A DNA stretch of 64,000 nucleotides, from NCBI RefSeq assembly GCF_030316845.1, contig NZ_JASZYS010000011.1:124001-188000 (forward strand), read 5' to 3'. Below, piece after piece: positions 8,144 to 18,390 of this stretch (positions within the stretch are counted from its first letter, which is position 1; each line of letters starts with the position of its first letter). Position numbers and translations under genes: made by a program. This stretch comes from Variovorax davisae. Lineage in GTDB: Bacteria > Pseudomonadota > Gammaproteobacteria > Burkholderiales > Burkholderiaceae_C. The notes under the pieces were generated by a model, which worked only from the letters and a program-made list of their open reading frames with translations, was not told the DNA's origin and searched no databases.

Positions 8144-9247
8144 CTAGGAAGCCGACTCCGGCACCGGCTGCACCTTGTCGCGGATGGCCCGCGCGGTGAA
8201 GGTCGTCTTCATGCCGAGCTGGTCGGAGACCTCGGCATCGTTCATGCCGCGCGCGATCAGCCGCGCGGCATAGGCGTTGCGCACGAACTGCGGGCCATGG
8301 AAGGCGGCCTCGTGGCCCAGCGATTCGAGGGTGCGCTTGACGCAACTGGTCACGACCCGCTCGGCCAGGTCGGGCGCCACCGGGCTGCAGGCGGCGCCGA
8401 GCCCGCCGCCGACCAGCTCGGCCGACTGCACCATGTCGGCCTGCCCGAGGAACAGGCGGTTGGAGTTGCGCGCGTTCTCTTCGCGCTCGCGCCGGGTCCG
8501 CACCACCCGCAGCGTGCTCCGGGTGGCCAGCCAGCGCTGCAGCGCCTTCGCCAGGGGGGCGCGGCCGACCAGCACGCGCGCCTCGACCTGGCGGTGCCCG
8601 GGGGCGCGGACCACGACGCTGCCGTCGGGCCGCAGCGTGATGTTGCGCGGGATCAGCTTGCAGACTTCGGACAGCTTGAGGCCGCACTCCGCCACCACCA
8701 GGCGCAGGGCCAGGTTGCGCGCCGGCGTCCAGCCGTCGGGCAACTGGGCTGATTCCTCCTCGAACAGTCGCGCGGCCATCCGCTCGTAGGACGCCAGGAA
8801 GCTGGTGCCGGGCGGCAGCGGAGGGTCGGTGGCGAAGCGGGTCTCGGGCTGGCGCCGCTTGTGTTCGAGCACCACGGAGGCGGGGTTCGCCGCCACGATG
8901 CCGATGGCTTGCAGGTGCGTGAACACGCGATGGATCTCGGCCAGGTAGGTGCGCATGGTGCGCACGCTGGCGGGCGCATCGGAACGGCCGCGCAAGCTGT
9001 CCAGGAACGTTTCGACATGGGCCTGGCTGACCTCGTCGAGCCGCAGCGAGCGCCCTGCCAGCCAGCGGCAGAACTTGCCCCAGAACGACTGGTAGAGCTT
9101 GTTGCTGTGCGCGGTGTAGAGCGGCGCGTCGTCGCTGCCGGCGTCTTTCTTCCAGCTCAGCGTCGCGCGCCACTGGCGGTGGGCTTCGAGCGGGTTCTGG
9201 AGCCAGGGCAGGGGCGCTTGGCGGGAGACGGCGATGGTGTGGGGCAT
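8144..9247 (-). CDS. Tyrosine-recombinase-fold protein lacking catalytic residues
   Basis: 367 residues. The N-terminal SAM-like core-binding domain (about 45-125) and the C-terminal integrase fold (about 175-360) are recognisable, but the active site is altered: the first Arg is Lys191 (ECGLKLSEV), the His of the H-x-x-R box is Gln320 while Arg323 remains (PQFVRNAYA), the LGH histidine is Met346 (LGMKTT), and the tyrosine position is Ile355. It should bind DNA but is unlikely to cut and rejoin it. It is not next to a mobile element or tRNA. ATG 9247 (MPHTIAVSRQ) is preferred over a 19-residue longer reading. It could be a domesticated integrase acting as a DNA-binding protein. Confidence 0.8.
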   Translation of the reverse strand: MPHTIAVSRQAPLPWLQNPLEAHRQWRATLSWKKDAGSDDAPLYTAHSNKLYQSFWGKFCRWLAGRSLRLDEVSQAHVETFLDSLRGRSDAPASVRTMRTYLAEIHRVFTHLQAIGIVAANPASVVLEHKRRQPETRFATDPPLPPGTSFLASYERMAARLFEEESAQLPDGWTPARNLALRLVVAECGLKLSEVCKLIPRNITLRPDGSVVVRAPGHRQVEARVLVGRAPLAKALQRWLATRSTLRVVRTRREREENARNSNRLFLGQADMVQSAELVGGGLGAACSPVAPDLAERVVTSCVKRTLESLGHEAAFHGPQFVRNAYAARLIARGMNDAEVSDQLGMKTTFTARAIRDKVQPVPESAS

Positions 9248-9347
9248 GGTTGGAGCGGCAGCATACCGAGCGCCGGCCGCGCTGTCCATTGCGCGGTATA
9301 TCATGAAAAAGCTCCGTACCGGGCGCCGCTGCCGCCACGCGCGGGGC

Positions 9348-9695
9348 TCACATCGACCGGCCGTCGTGCTGCGAAACGGGGATCGCCTGCAGGTCGATGC
9401 CCTCGATGCAGCGGATGTTGATGGCCGCCATCGCCTCGCCCGTGGGTGCCGTGCCTTCGCCGTACGGATGGATGCCGCAGGTCGGGCAGAAGCGGTGCCG
9501 GATCAGGTGCTTGTTGAAGAGGTAGGTGCGGGCGTTGTCGTCGGGCGTGAGCAGCCGCAACGCGCTGTGCGGGACGAACCACAGCAGCGAACCCCTGCGC
9601 TGGCAGATCGAGCAGTTGCATGCCATTGCCGACGAGAGTTCTCCCTCGACTTCGAATCTGACCTGGCCGCAGTGGCAGCTTCCCTGGTATTTCAT
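9348..9695 (-). CDS. GFA (glutathione-dependent formaldehyde-activating)/CENP-V family protein
   Basis: 115 residues with the zinc-binding pattern of the family: CHC near the N-terminus (GSCHCGQVRF), a C-x-C-x-x-C cluster (CNCSIC) and a second CxxC (FCPTCG). Members are small cytosolic zinc proteins, some of which promote glutathione-formaldehyde adduct formation; most have unknown substrates. ATG 9695 fits the family start (MKYQGSCHCG); the frame is open further upstream but has no family character. It lies alone between the recombinase-like gene and kdpE on the same strand. Confidence 0.88.
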   Translation of the reverse strand: MKYQGSCHCGQVRFEVEGELSSAMACNCSICQRRGSLLWFVPHSALRLLTPDDNARTYLFNKHLIRHRFCPTCGIHPYGEGTAPTGEAMAAINIRCIEGIDLQAIPVSQHDGRSM

Positions 9696-9797
9696 CTGGG
9701 GTCTCCGGTGGAGGGGCCTCCGCTTGGGCTGTTTCAGTGAACCAAAGAGTTCAGTATCACCGGGCGGCATCGCCGTGTCAAGCGCGGCGCTGCGCCT

Positions 9798-10490
9798 TCA
9801 CACCACGAGCCGGTACCCCACCGCGATCTCGGTGATCAGGTGCTTCGGCTGCGCGGGGTCGCGCTCCAGCTTCTGCCGCAGGTGCCCCATGTAGATCCGC
9901 AGGTAGTGGCTCTGCTCGCCATGCGACGGCCCCCACACCTCGCGCAGCAACTGGCGCTGGGTCAGCACCCGCCCCGCATTGGCCACCAGCACCGTCAGCA
10001 GACGGTACTCGGTCGGCGTCAGGTGCACCTCGGCGCCGGCCCGCCGCACCAGCCGGGCACTGCGATCGATCTCGACCTCGCCGAAGCGGAACACGGCCTC
10101 GGGCTCCTCGCCCCCTGCTGCCGCCCGCGGCCGGCGCAGGTTGGCGCGCACCCGGGCCAGCAGTTCGCCGGTGCCGAAGGGCTTGGTGAGGTAGTCGTCG
10201 GCGCCCGCGTCGAGGGCGGCGATCTTGTCGGCCTCGTCGGTGCGCGCCGAGAGCACGATGATCGGCACCGCCGACCAGCCGCGCACGTCACGGATCAATG
10301 AGACGCCGTCGCCGTCGGGCAGGCCGAGGTCCAGCACCAGCAGGTCGGGCTGCCGGGTGCCGGCGGCCGCCAGGCCATCGCGCAAGGTGCCGGCCTCGTG
10401 CACCTGCCAGCCCTCGGCCTCGAGGGCGCCGCGCACGAAGCGGCGGATCTGCGGCTCGTCCTCGATCACGATGGCAACGGGCGTGGGCAT
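9798..10490 (-). CDS. kdpE: KdpE response regulator
   Basis: 230 residues, OmpR/PhoB type. The receiver domain (1-120) has the acidic pair (EDE), phospho-acceptor Asp54 (LVLDLGLPDGDG), the conserved Thr/Ser (VLSARTDE) and Lys (LTKPF). The winged-helix domain (about 130-230) contains LTPTEYRLLTVLVANAGRVL. It is activated by KdpD under potassium limitation or high osmolarity and turns on the kdp operon. The ATG follows three bases after the kdpD stop, and it is the last gene of the operon, so sensor and regulator are co-expressed with the pump. Confidence 0.96.
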   Translation of the reverse strand: MPTPVAIVIEDEPQIRRFVRGALEAEGWQVHEAGTLRDGLAAAGTRQPDLLVLDLGLPDGDGVSLIRDVRGWSAVPIIVLSARTDEADKIAALDAGADDYLTKPFGTGELLARVRANLRRPRAAAGGEEPEAVFRFGEVEIDRSARLVRRAGAEVHLTPTEYRLLTVLVANAGRVLTQRQLLREVWGPSHGEQSHYLRIYMGHLRQKLERDPAQPKHLITEIAVGYRLVV

Positions 10491-10493
10491 GGT

Positions 10494-13238
10494 TCAGGCG
10501 GGAAGTTCGATCGGATCGGGCGGCGCGCGGCGCGGCAGCGTGACCGTGAATTCTGCCCCGCCGCCGACCGCGTTGGCGGCCTCGATCTCGCCGCCGTGGG
10601 CGTTGACCACCGCCTTGCAGATCGCCAGCCCGAGCCCGACCCCCGGCGTCGCCGATTCGGCCTGGCCGCGCGTGAACTTGTCGAACAGGGTGGCCTCCCG
10701 ACCCTCCAAGCCGGGGGGCAGGCCGGCTCCGTGGTCGCGCACCCGCAGCACCAGCGCCCGCTCGGTCGCCTGCGCCCCGACCTCGATCGGCGCCGCGCCG
10801 TACTTGGCCGCGTTCTCCAGCAGGTTGACCAGCACGCGCTCGATCAGCACCGCGTCGAATTCGACCAGCGGCAGGTCCACCGGCAGCGCCGTCTGCACCG
10901 GCAGGTCGCCGAGCGCCGGCCGAGCCGAACGGATCGCCGACCCCACCACCTCCTCGACCGACTGCCAGTCCCGGCGCAGGTTGACGGCGCCGCCGGCGAT
11001 GCCGCTTTCGAGCCGCGCCATGTCCAGCAGGTTGCTGACCAGCGCATGCAGCTGGTGCGCCTGGGCCACGATGGCCCGGGCCGCCGCCTGCCGCGCCTCC
11101 GCGCCCTCGGGCAGCGTCTGCAGCGATTCGGCCAGCGCGATGAGGGCGGTCAGCGGGGTGCGGACGTCGTGCGAGATCGCTCCCAGCAGCGCATTGCGCA
11201 GGCGCTCCGACTCGATCTCGACCACCGCCTGCTGCGCCACCTCCACGTAGTGCACCCGCTCCAGCGCGATCGCGATCTGGCGCGCCAGCGTGTCGAGCTG
11301 CTGGGCCTGCTCGGGAATCAGCAGCCAGCGCGGCTGCGCCGGCGCCAGCGCGAGCACGCCGCGCACCCGCATCGGGGCCTGCAGCGGCACATAGTGCCAG
11401 GGCTGGGCGGCCAGCGTGGCGGTGCCCAGCCCGGCCGGCTGGCCGTGCCGGAAACTCCAGTCGGCCACGCTGGCATCGAAGCCCGTCGGGGCCGGCTCGG
11501 GCATCGTCAGCCGATCGCCGGCGTCGGTCACCAGCACCACCGCCCGGCCGCCGAAATGGCCCTGCACCGCGGCCGCGCCGAGCGTGACCACCTGCGCGCT
11601 CTCGAGCGCCGCCGACAGCTCGCGGGTGAGCTCGAACAGCGAGCGCGCGCGCCGCTCGCGGCTGGTCGACACGCCGGCCGCGAAGCGCAAGCCTGCGGTC
11701 AGCTGGCCCACCAGCAGCCCGACCACCAGCATGACGCCGAAGGTCACGAGGTACTGCACGTCGCTGACCGCCAGCGACAGGCGCGGCGAGACGAAGAAGA
11801 AGTCGAAAGCCGCCACGTTGAGCAGCGCCGACAGGGCGGCCGGCCCGCGGCCGAAGCGCACCGCCACGCCCACGACGCCGAGCAGGAACAGCATGACGAT
11901 GTTGGTCAGTTCCAGCACGTTGGCCAGCGGCGTGGCCAGCAGCGTGATGGCGGCGCCGACCAGCACCGTCCAGGCGTAGCCCGGCCAGCGCGCCCGCGCC
12001 GCGCCGGTCTCTTCGTGCGGCTCGCCGTCGCCGCGCGCGGCCGGCCGCAGCTTCGCCAGGCGGCGCGAACTGTGGACGGGCGCGACTTCGACGATGTCGA
12101 CGGCCGGCGCGTGGCGAGCGAGTTCGCGCACCAGCAGCGTCCCCGGCCACCAGCGGGCCCAGCCCCGGGCCGGCTCGGCGCGGCCGACCACCAGCGTGGC
12201 GCAGTTGAGCCGCTGCGCCTGCGCCGCCAGCGCCTGCGCGATGTCGACGCCGGTCAGCACCGCGGTCTGCGCGCCGAGCTCCTCGGCCAGCTTGAGCACG
12301 GCCAGGATGCGGTCGCGCTCGGCGGCGGCCAGGCGCTGCAGCCGGGGCGTCTCCACATAGGCCGCGTGCCAGCGCACGTTGAGCTGGCCGGCCAGCCGGG
12401 CGGCGGTGCGCACGGTCTGTCCCGCGCCTTCGTGCGGGCCGACGCAGGCGAGGATGGCGCCCGAGGTGTTCCAGGCCGGCGGCCCCGCGTCGCCCTGCGG
12501 GCCCGACTGCTCGACCCGCCAGCCGCGCACGTCGTCCTCCACATGTTCGGCGGTGCGCCGCAGGGCGATCTCGCGCAGCGCGATGAGGTTGCCCTTGCGG
12601 AAGAAGTTCTGCGCCGCGCGCTCGGCCTGCTGCGGCAGGTAGACCTTGCCGGCGGCCAGCCGCGCCGTGAGCTCGTCCGGCGTGACGTCGACCAGCACCA
12701 CCTCGTCGGCATCGTCGAGCACGCTGTCGGGCACGGTCTCCTGCACCCGCACGCCGGTGATGGCGCCCACGGTGCCGTTCAGGCTCTCCAGGTGCTGCAC
12801 GTTGAGCGCCGACCAGACCTCGATGCCGGCGGCGAGCAGCTCCTGCACGTCCTGCCAGCGCTTGGCATGGCGCGAGCCGGGCGCGTTGGTGTGCGCCAGT
12901 TCGTCGACCAGCAGCAGCGCCGGCTGACGCGCCAGCGCGGCGTCGAGGTCGAACTCGCCGAGCGTGCGGCCGCGGTAGGCGACTTCGCGCAGGGGCAGCG
13001 ATTCGAGCCCGGCCAGCAGGGCCGCGGTTTCGCTGCGGCCGTGGGTCTCGACCACGCCGACCAGCAGGTCGCGCCCGGCGGCGCGTTCGCGCTGCGCGGC
13101 GCTCAGCATGGCCCAGGTCTTGCCGACACCGGCGCTGGCGCCGAAGTAGATGCGCAGCCGGCCGCGCCTTGCGCGCTGCGCGTCCGCGCGCAACTGGGCG
13201 ATCAGGGCATCGGGGTCGGGGCGGGTGTCGTCGATCAT
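10494..13238 (-). CDS. kdpD: KdpD sensor histidine kinase
   Basis: 914 residues, full length. In order: KdpD N-terminal domain with Walker A (GASAGVGKT, about 33-41) and LLVDELAHTN; a universal-stress-protein-like domain (about 260-375) with the CVGPHEGA start; four membrane helices (about 415-525); a GAF-like segment; the HisKA domain with phospho-acceptor His690 (ISHDVRTPL); and an HATPase domain with N (LLENAAKYG), G1 (DHGAGLPPG) and G2 (GVGLGLAICKA) boxes. It senses low external potassium or turgor and phosphorylates KdpE. It begins about 50 bases after the kdpC stop. Confidence 0.97.
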   Translation of the reverse strand: MIDDTRPDPDALIAQLRADAQRARRGRLRIYFGASAGVGKTWAMLSAAQRERAAGRDLLVGVVETHGRSETAALLAGLESLPLREVAYRGRTLGEFDLDAALARQPALLLVDELAHTNAPGSRHAKRWQDVQELLAAGIEVWSALNVQHLESLNGTVGAITGVRVQETVPDSVLDDADEVVLVDVTPDELTARLAAGKVYLPQQAERAAQNFFRKGNLIALREIALRRTAEHVEDDVRGWRVEQSGPQGDAGPPAWNTSGAILACVGPHEGAGQTVRTAARLAGQLNVRWHAAYVETPRLQRLAAAERDRILAVLKLAEELGAQTAVLTGVDIAQALAAQAQRLNCATLVVGRAEPARGWARWWPGTLLVRELARHAPAVDIVEVAPVHSSRRLAKLRPAARGDGEPHEETGAARARWPGYAWTVLVGAAITLLATPLANVLELTNIVMLFLLGVVGVAVRFGRGPAALSALLNVAAFDFFFVSPRLSLAVSDVQYLVTFGVMLVVGLLVGQLTAGLRFAAGVSTSRERRARSLFELTRELSAALESAQVVTLGAAAVQGHFGGRAVVLVTDAGDRLTMPEPAPTGFDASVADWSFRHGQPAGLGTATLAAQPWHYVPLQAPMRVRGVLALAPAQPRWLLIPEQAQQLDTLARQIAIALERVHYVEVAQQAVVEIESERLRNALLGAISHDVRTPLTALIALAESLQTLPEGAEARQAAARAIVAQAHQLHALVSNLLDMARLESGIAGGAVNLRRDWQSVEEVVGSAIRSARPALGDLPVQTALPVDLPLVEFDAVLIERVLVNLLENAAKYGAAPIEVGAQATERALVLRVRDHGAGLPPGLEGREATLFDKFTRGQAESATPGVGLGLAICKAVVNAHGGEIEAANAVGGGAEFTVTLPRRAPPDPIELPA

Positions 13239-13287
13239 GGAACGGGCAGGGGGCCGAAGGTTATCTCATCGGCCGCCGCACCCGCCA

Positions 13288-13866
13288 TCACGGCGCGGGC
13301 TGCAGGTCGAGCGCCAGGTTGAGCGCCAGCACGTTCACGCGCGGCTCGCCGAGCAGGCGCCACAGCGGCGCTTCGGTGTGGGCGTCGATCAGGCGCTCGA
13401 CGGCCTCGAGCGGCAGCTGCCGCTGCCTGGCCACGCGCGGCGCCTGGTAGTGCGCGGCGGCCGGGCTGATGTGCGGGTCGAGCCCGCTCGCCGAGCTCGT
13501 CACCAGGTCGACCGGCACCGGCACGCTGTTGCCCGGATCGGCCGCGCGCAGCGCTTCGACGCGCGCCTTGACCGCATCGACCAGCGCCGGATTCAGCGGC
13601 CCCTGGTTGGCGCCTCCCGAGGCGGCCGCGTTGTAGGGCATCGGCGCCGTGGCCGACGGCCGGCCCCAGAAGTGGGCGGGGTCGCTGAAGTTCTGGCCGA
13701 TCAGCGTCGAGCCGATCGGCGCGCCGTCGCGCAGCACCAGGCTGCCGGCCGCCTGGGCCGGGAACACCGCCTGCGCGACGCCGGTCACGGCCAGTGGATA
13801 GACGATGCCGGTGAGCGCGCCGAGCAGCGCGAACAGGACCAGCGCGGGACGAAGGATGTTGGCCAT
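13288..13866 (-). CDS. kdpC: KdpC subunit of potassium-transporting ATPase
   Basis: 192 residues. One N-terminal membrane helix (LVLFALLGALTGIVYPLAVTG) is followed by a periplasmic domain with the family segments SLVLRDGAPIGSTLIGQNF, WGRPSAT, ASGGANQGP, and the C-terminal SASGLDPHISPAAAHYQ and VARQRQLP motifs. KdpC stabilises the KdpFABC complex and helps nucleotide affinity. ATG 13866 is preferred over an upstream alternative that would overlap kdpB. It lies 10 bases after kdpB. Confidence 0.96.
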   Translation of the reverse strand: MANILRPALVLFALLGALTGIVYPLAVTGVAQAVFPAQAAGSLVLRDGAPIGSTLIGQNFSDPAHFWGRPSATAPMPYNAAASGGANQGPLNPALVDAVKARVEALRAADPGNSVPVPVDLVTSSASGLDPHISPAAAHYQAPRVARQRQLPLEAVERLIDAHTEAPLWRLLGEPRVNVLALNLALDLQPAP

Positions 13867-13876
13867 GGAGATGCTT

Positions 13877-15973
<2,097 letters not shown>

Positions 15974-15983
15974 GGTCGGGGCC

Positions 15984-17789
15984 TCACTTCGCCCACAGCA
16001 TCAGGTGCTCGACCACCGGCCCGAGGGCCAGCGCCGGCACATAGTTCAGGAGTCCCACCAGCAGCACGGTGCCCACCAGCAGGGTGACGAACAGCGGGCC
16101 GTGCGTGGGCATCGTTCCGGCCGTGACCGGCAGCCGCTTCTTGGCCGCCAGGGCGCCGGCGATCGCCAGCACCGGCACGATCACCGCGAAGCGGCCGAAC
16201 CACATCGCCACCGCCAGCAGCGCGTTGTAGAAGGGCGTGTTGGCCGACAGGCCCGCGAAGGCGCTGCCGTTGTTGTTGCCGGCCGAGGTCAGCGCATAGA
16301 GGATCTCGGAGAAGCCATGGGCGCCCGGGTTGGCGATGCCGGCCTTGCCGGCGTCGGCGATCACCGCCACCGCGGTGCCCGCCAGCACCAGGATCGGCGT
16401 CACCAGGATCGCGATCGAGGTCAGCTTCATCTCGTGCACCTCGATCTTCTTGCCGAGGTACTCCGGCGTGCGGCCGATCATCAGGCCGGCGATGAACACC
16501 GCCAGGATCGCGAACACCAGCATGCTGTAGAGCCCGGTGCCGACGCCGCCGAAGACCACCTCGCCGAGCTGCATCAGCACCATCGGCACCATGCCGCCGA
16601 GCGGCGTGAAGGCTTCGTGCATGGCGTTCACCGCGCCGCACGAGGCGGCCGTGGTGACGGCGGCGAAGAGGGCCGAGGCGGTGATGCCGAAGCGCAGCTC
16701 CTTGCCCTCCATGTTGCCGCCGGCCTGCAGCGCGCTGGCGGCCTGGTCGACGCCGAGGCTGCCGAAGAGCGGGTTGCCCGCCTGCTCGGCCGGGATCACC
16801 AGCACCACCGCGGCGACGAACAGCACGGTCATGGCCGCCAGCACCGCCCAGCCCTGGCGCAGGTCGCCCACCACCCGCCCGAAGGCGAAGCACAGCGCGG
16901 CCGGAATCAGGAAGATCGCCAGCATCTGGGCCAGGTTGGCGAGCGCCGTCGGGTTCTCGTAGGGATGCGCCGAATTGGCGTTGAAGAAGCCGCCGCCGTT
17001 GGTGCCCAACATCTTGATCGCCTCCTGCGAGGCGACCGGGCCCATCGCCAGCGTCTGGGTCGCCGTGCGGGCGTCTTCCAGCACCGGGTTGCCCGCTGCG
17101 TCCTTCAGCGGCTGGCCCGCCGGGTCCAGCCTGGGATTCTGGTAGGCGGTGGCCTCGACCGTGGCGACGGTCTTGTAGGCCTCGAAGTTCTGGATCACGC
17201 CCTGGGCCGAGAAGAAGAGCGCCAGCACGAAGGACAGCGGCAGCAGCAGCCACAGGGTGATGCGCGTGAGGTCGACCCAGAAGTTGCCGACCACGCCGCG
17301 GCCGTCGGTGCTGCGCGCCGCGAAGCCGCGGGCCAGCGCGAAGGCCACCGCGATGCCGGTGGCGGCGGAGAAGAAGTTCTGCACCGTGAGGCCGAGCATC
17401 TGCGTCAGGTAGCTCATCGTCGACTCGCCGGCATAGCCTTGCCAGTTGGTGTTCGAGACGAAGCTGACGGCGGTGTTGAACGAGGAGTCCGGCGACACCG
17501 CCGCCAGGCCCGCGGGGTCCAGCGGCAGCACGGCCTGCAGCCGCTGCAGGCCGTAGAGCGCCAGCGCGCCGATGGCGTTGAAGCCCAGCAGCGCCAGGGC
17601 GTAGGGGCGCCAGTGCATCGGCTGGCCGGGCGAGGTGCCGGCGAGCCGGAACAGCGGCGTTTCGACGCGCTGCATCCAGCGCGGCAGCGCGCCGTTGCAC
17701 AGCAGCGCCAGGTAGCGGCCGAGCGGCCAGGCCAGCAGGCCCAGCACGGTCAGGAAGAGGGCCAGCAGGCCCCAGGCCGGGGTGTCCAT
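15984..17789 (-). CDS. kdpA: KdpA potassium channel-like subunit
   Basis: 601 residues with about ten membrane helices, slightly longer than the E. coli protein. Selectivity-filter loops of this superfamily are visible: FNTAVSFVSNTNWQ, LGTNGGGFFNANSAHP, ASCGAVNAMHEAFTPLGG and TSAGNNNGSAF. It binds and admits potassium in the KdpFABC complex. The start codon overlaps the kdpF stop by one base (TGATG), showing tight translational coupling. Confidence 0.97.
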   Translation of the reverse strand: MDTPAWGLLALFLTVLGLLAWPLGRYLALLCNGALPRWMQRVETPLFRLAGTSPGQPMHWRPYALALLGFNAIGALALYGLQRLQAVLPLDPAGLAAVSPDSSFNTAVSFVSNTNWQGYAGESTMSYLTQMLGLTVQNFFSAATGIAVAFALARGFAARSTDGRGVVGNFWVDLTRITLWLLLPLSFVLALFFSAQGVIQNFEAYKTVATVEATAYQNPRLDPAGQPLKDAAGNPVLEDARTATQTLAMGPVASQEAIKMLGTNGGGFFNANSAHPYENPTALANLAQMLAIFLIPAALCFAFGRVVGDLRQGWAVLAAMTVLFVAAVVLVIPAEQAGNPLFGSLGVDQAASALQAGGNMEGKELRFGITASALFAAVTTAASCGAVNAMHEAFTPLGGMVPMVLMQLGEVVFGGVGTGLYSMLVFAILAVFIAGLMIGRTPEYLGKKIEVHEMKLTSIAILVTPILVLAGTAVAVIADAGKAGIANPGAHGFSEILYALTSAGNNNGSAFAGLSANTPFYNALLAVAMWFGRFAVIVPVLAIAGALAAKKRLPVTAGTMPTHGPLFVTLLVGTVLLVGLLNYVPALALGPVVEHLMLWAK

Positions 17790-17887
17790 CAGAACTCCTC
17801 GGCGCAGATCAGGGCGAAGACCAGGTAGGCGAACAGCGCGATCGCGATCAGCCCGGCGAAGCCGTACAGCACTTCGAGGCCGATCAT
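17789..17887 (-). CDS. kdpF: KdpF small subunit
   Basis: 32 residues, a single hydrophobic helix ending in the family's acidic tail (LICAEEF). KdpF is a lipid-like stabiliser of the KdpFABC complex in the inner membrane. Its ATG overlaps the stop of the 34-codon open frame upstream (ATGA) and its stop overlaps the kdpA start, so three genes are linked by overlapping codons. Confidence 0.93.
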   Translation of the reverse strand: MIGLEVLYGFAGLIAIALFAYLVFALICAEEF

Positions 17888-17988
17888 GAGCGCTCTCCCC
17901 TGGGCGCTTCCAGCCGGCCGAGCGCCCACACCAGGGCCGCGGTCGCGGCCCACATCGCCGCCAGGGCGGCTATCCACACGATGTCCAT
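17884..17988 (-). CDS. Hydrophobic micropeptide encoded just upstream of kdpF (34 aa)
   Basis: A 34-codon frame, too short for ordinary gene callers. It has an AGGAGAG ribosome-binding site a few bases before the ATG, a predicted membrane helix (VWIAALAAMWAATAALVWAL) and a short charged tail (GRLEAPRGERS). Its TGA overlaps the kdpF ATG. The good Shine-Dalgarno, membrane-helix content and codon overlap argue that it is translated, either as an extra small subunit of the Kdp complex or as a coupling leader for kdpF. I do not know a named family; the role is inference. Confidence 0.6.
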   Translation of the reverse strand: MDIVWIAALAAMWAATAALVWALGRLEAPRGERS

Positions 17989-18035
17989 CGATCACTCTCC
18001 TGCATACGAATCAGGCAGCCAGTGTCGGAAGACGG

Positions 18036-18085
18036 GCGTAAAGACGGGGAACAGACTGGGGGAGGGGGCGTAAAGAAAGCGTAAA
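18036..18085 (-). promoter_or_regulatory. Candidate KdpE operator: three GCGTAAA repeats upstream of kdp
   Basis: The word GCGTAAA (TTTACGC on the kdp coding strand) occurs at 18036-18042, 18068-18074 and 18079-18085. The last two are 11 bp apart, one helical turn, as expected for head-to-tail binding of an OmpR-type dimer, and the T-rich TTTAC core resembles known KdpE sites. The sites are about 50-100 bases upstream of the micropeptide start. The repeats are seen; binding is inferred. The same gap (17989-18169) must also hold the promoter of the divergent DUF2970 gene. Confidence 0.5.
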
Positions 18086-18169
18086 TGCGGCGGCGCCGCC
18101 GGATCTGCCACGGTCGAATCGTCGCGATCTGCTTCTTTACCCGGCCACGGCGATGGGCCACAGTGCCCC

Positions 18170-18358
18170 ATGTCCAGGTTTTTTCGCTATCTGCGCGCGG
18201 TCCTGTGGGGATTCATCGGCCTGGGCGGCCGGCGGGCCGACGCCGACGAGCGGGTCGACCAGGCCGGCGCGATACCGACCATCGCCATCGCGCTGGTGCT
18301 GGCACTGCTGCTGGTGGCCGGCCTGATCGGGCTGGCCAAGTTCGCCGCCGGGACCTGA
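18170..18358 (+). CDS. DUF2970-family small membrane protein
   Basis: 62 residues. An amphipathic N-terminus (FFRYLRAVLWGFIGL), a charged loop and one membrane helix (AIALVLALLLVAGLIGLAKF) match DUF2970, a family of small inner-membrane proteins common in proteobacteria and of unknown function. It is divergent from the kdp operon. No clear ribosome-binding site precedes the ATG, but the length and pattern fit the family. Confidence 0.72.
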   Translation: MSRFFRYLRAVLWGFIGLGGRRADADERVDQAGAIPTIAIALVLALLLVAGLIGLAKFAAGT

Positions 18359-18390
18359 TTCAAGCCTCGGCCCCGGGGCGGCGAAAGGGC

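Noticed and set aside
8144..9247. Integrase marking an integrative element or prophage
   Set aside because: Catalytic residues are lost, and there is no tRNA, direct repeat, excisionase or phage gene nearby.
18036..18085. CRISPR or other repeat array
   Set aside because: Three 7-base words with unequal spacing in a promoter are better explained as regulator sites; no spacer-repeat structure exists.
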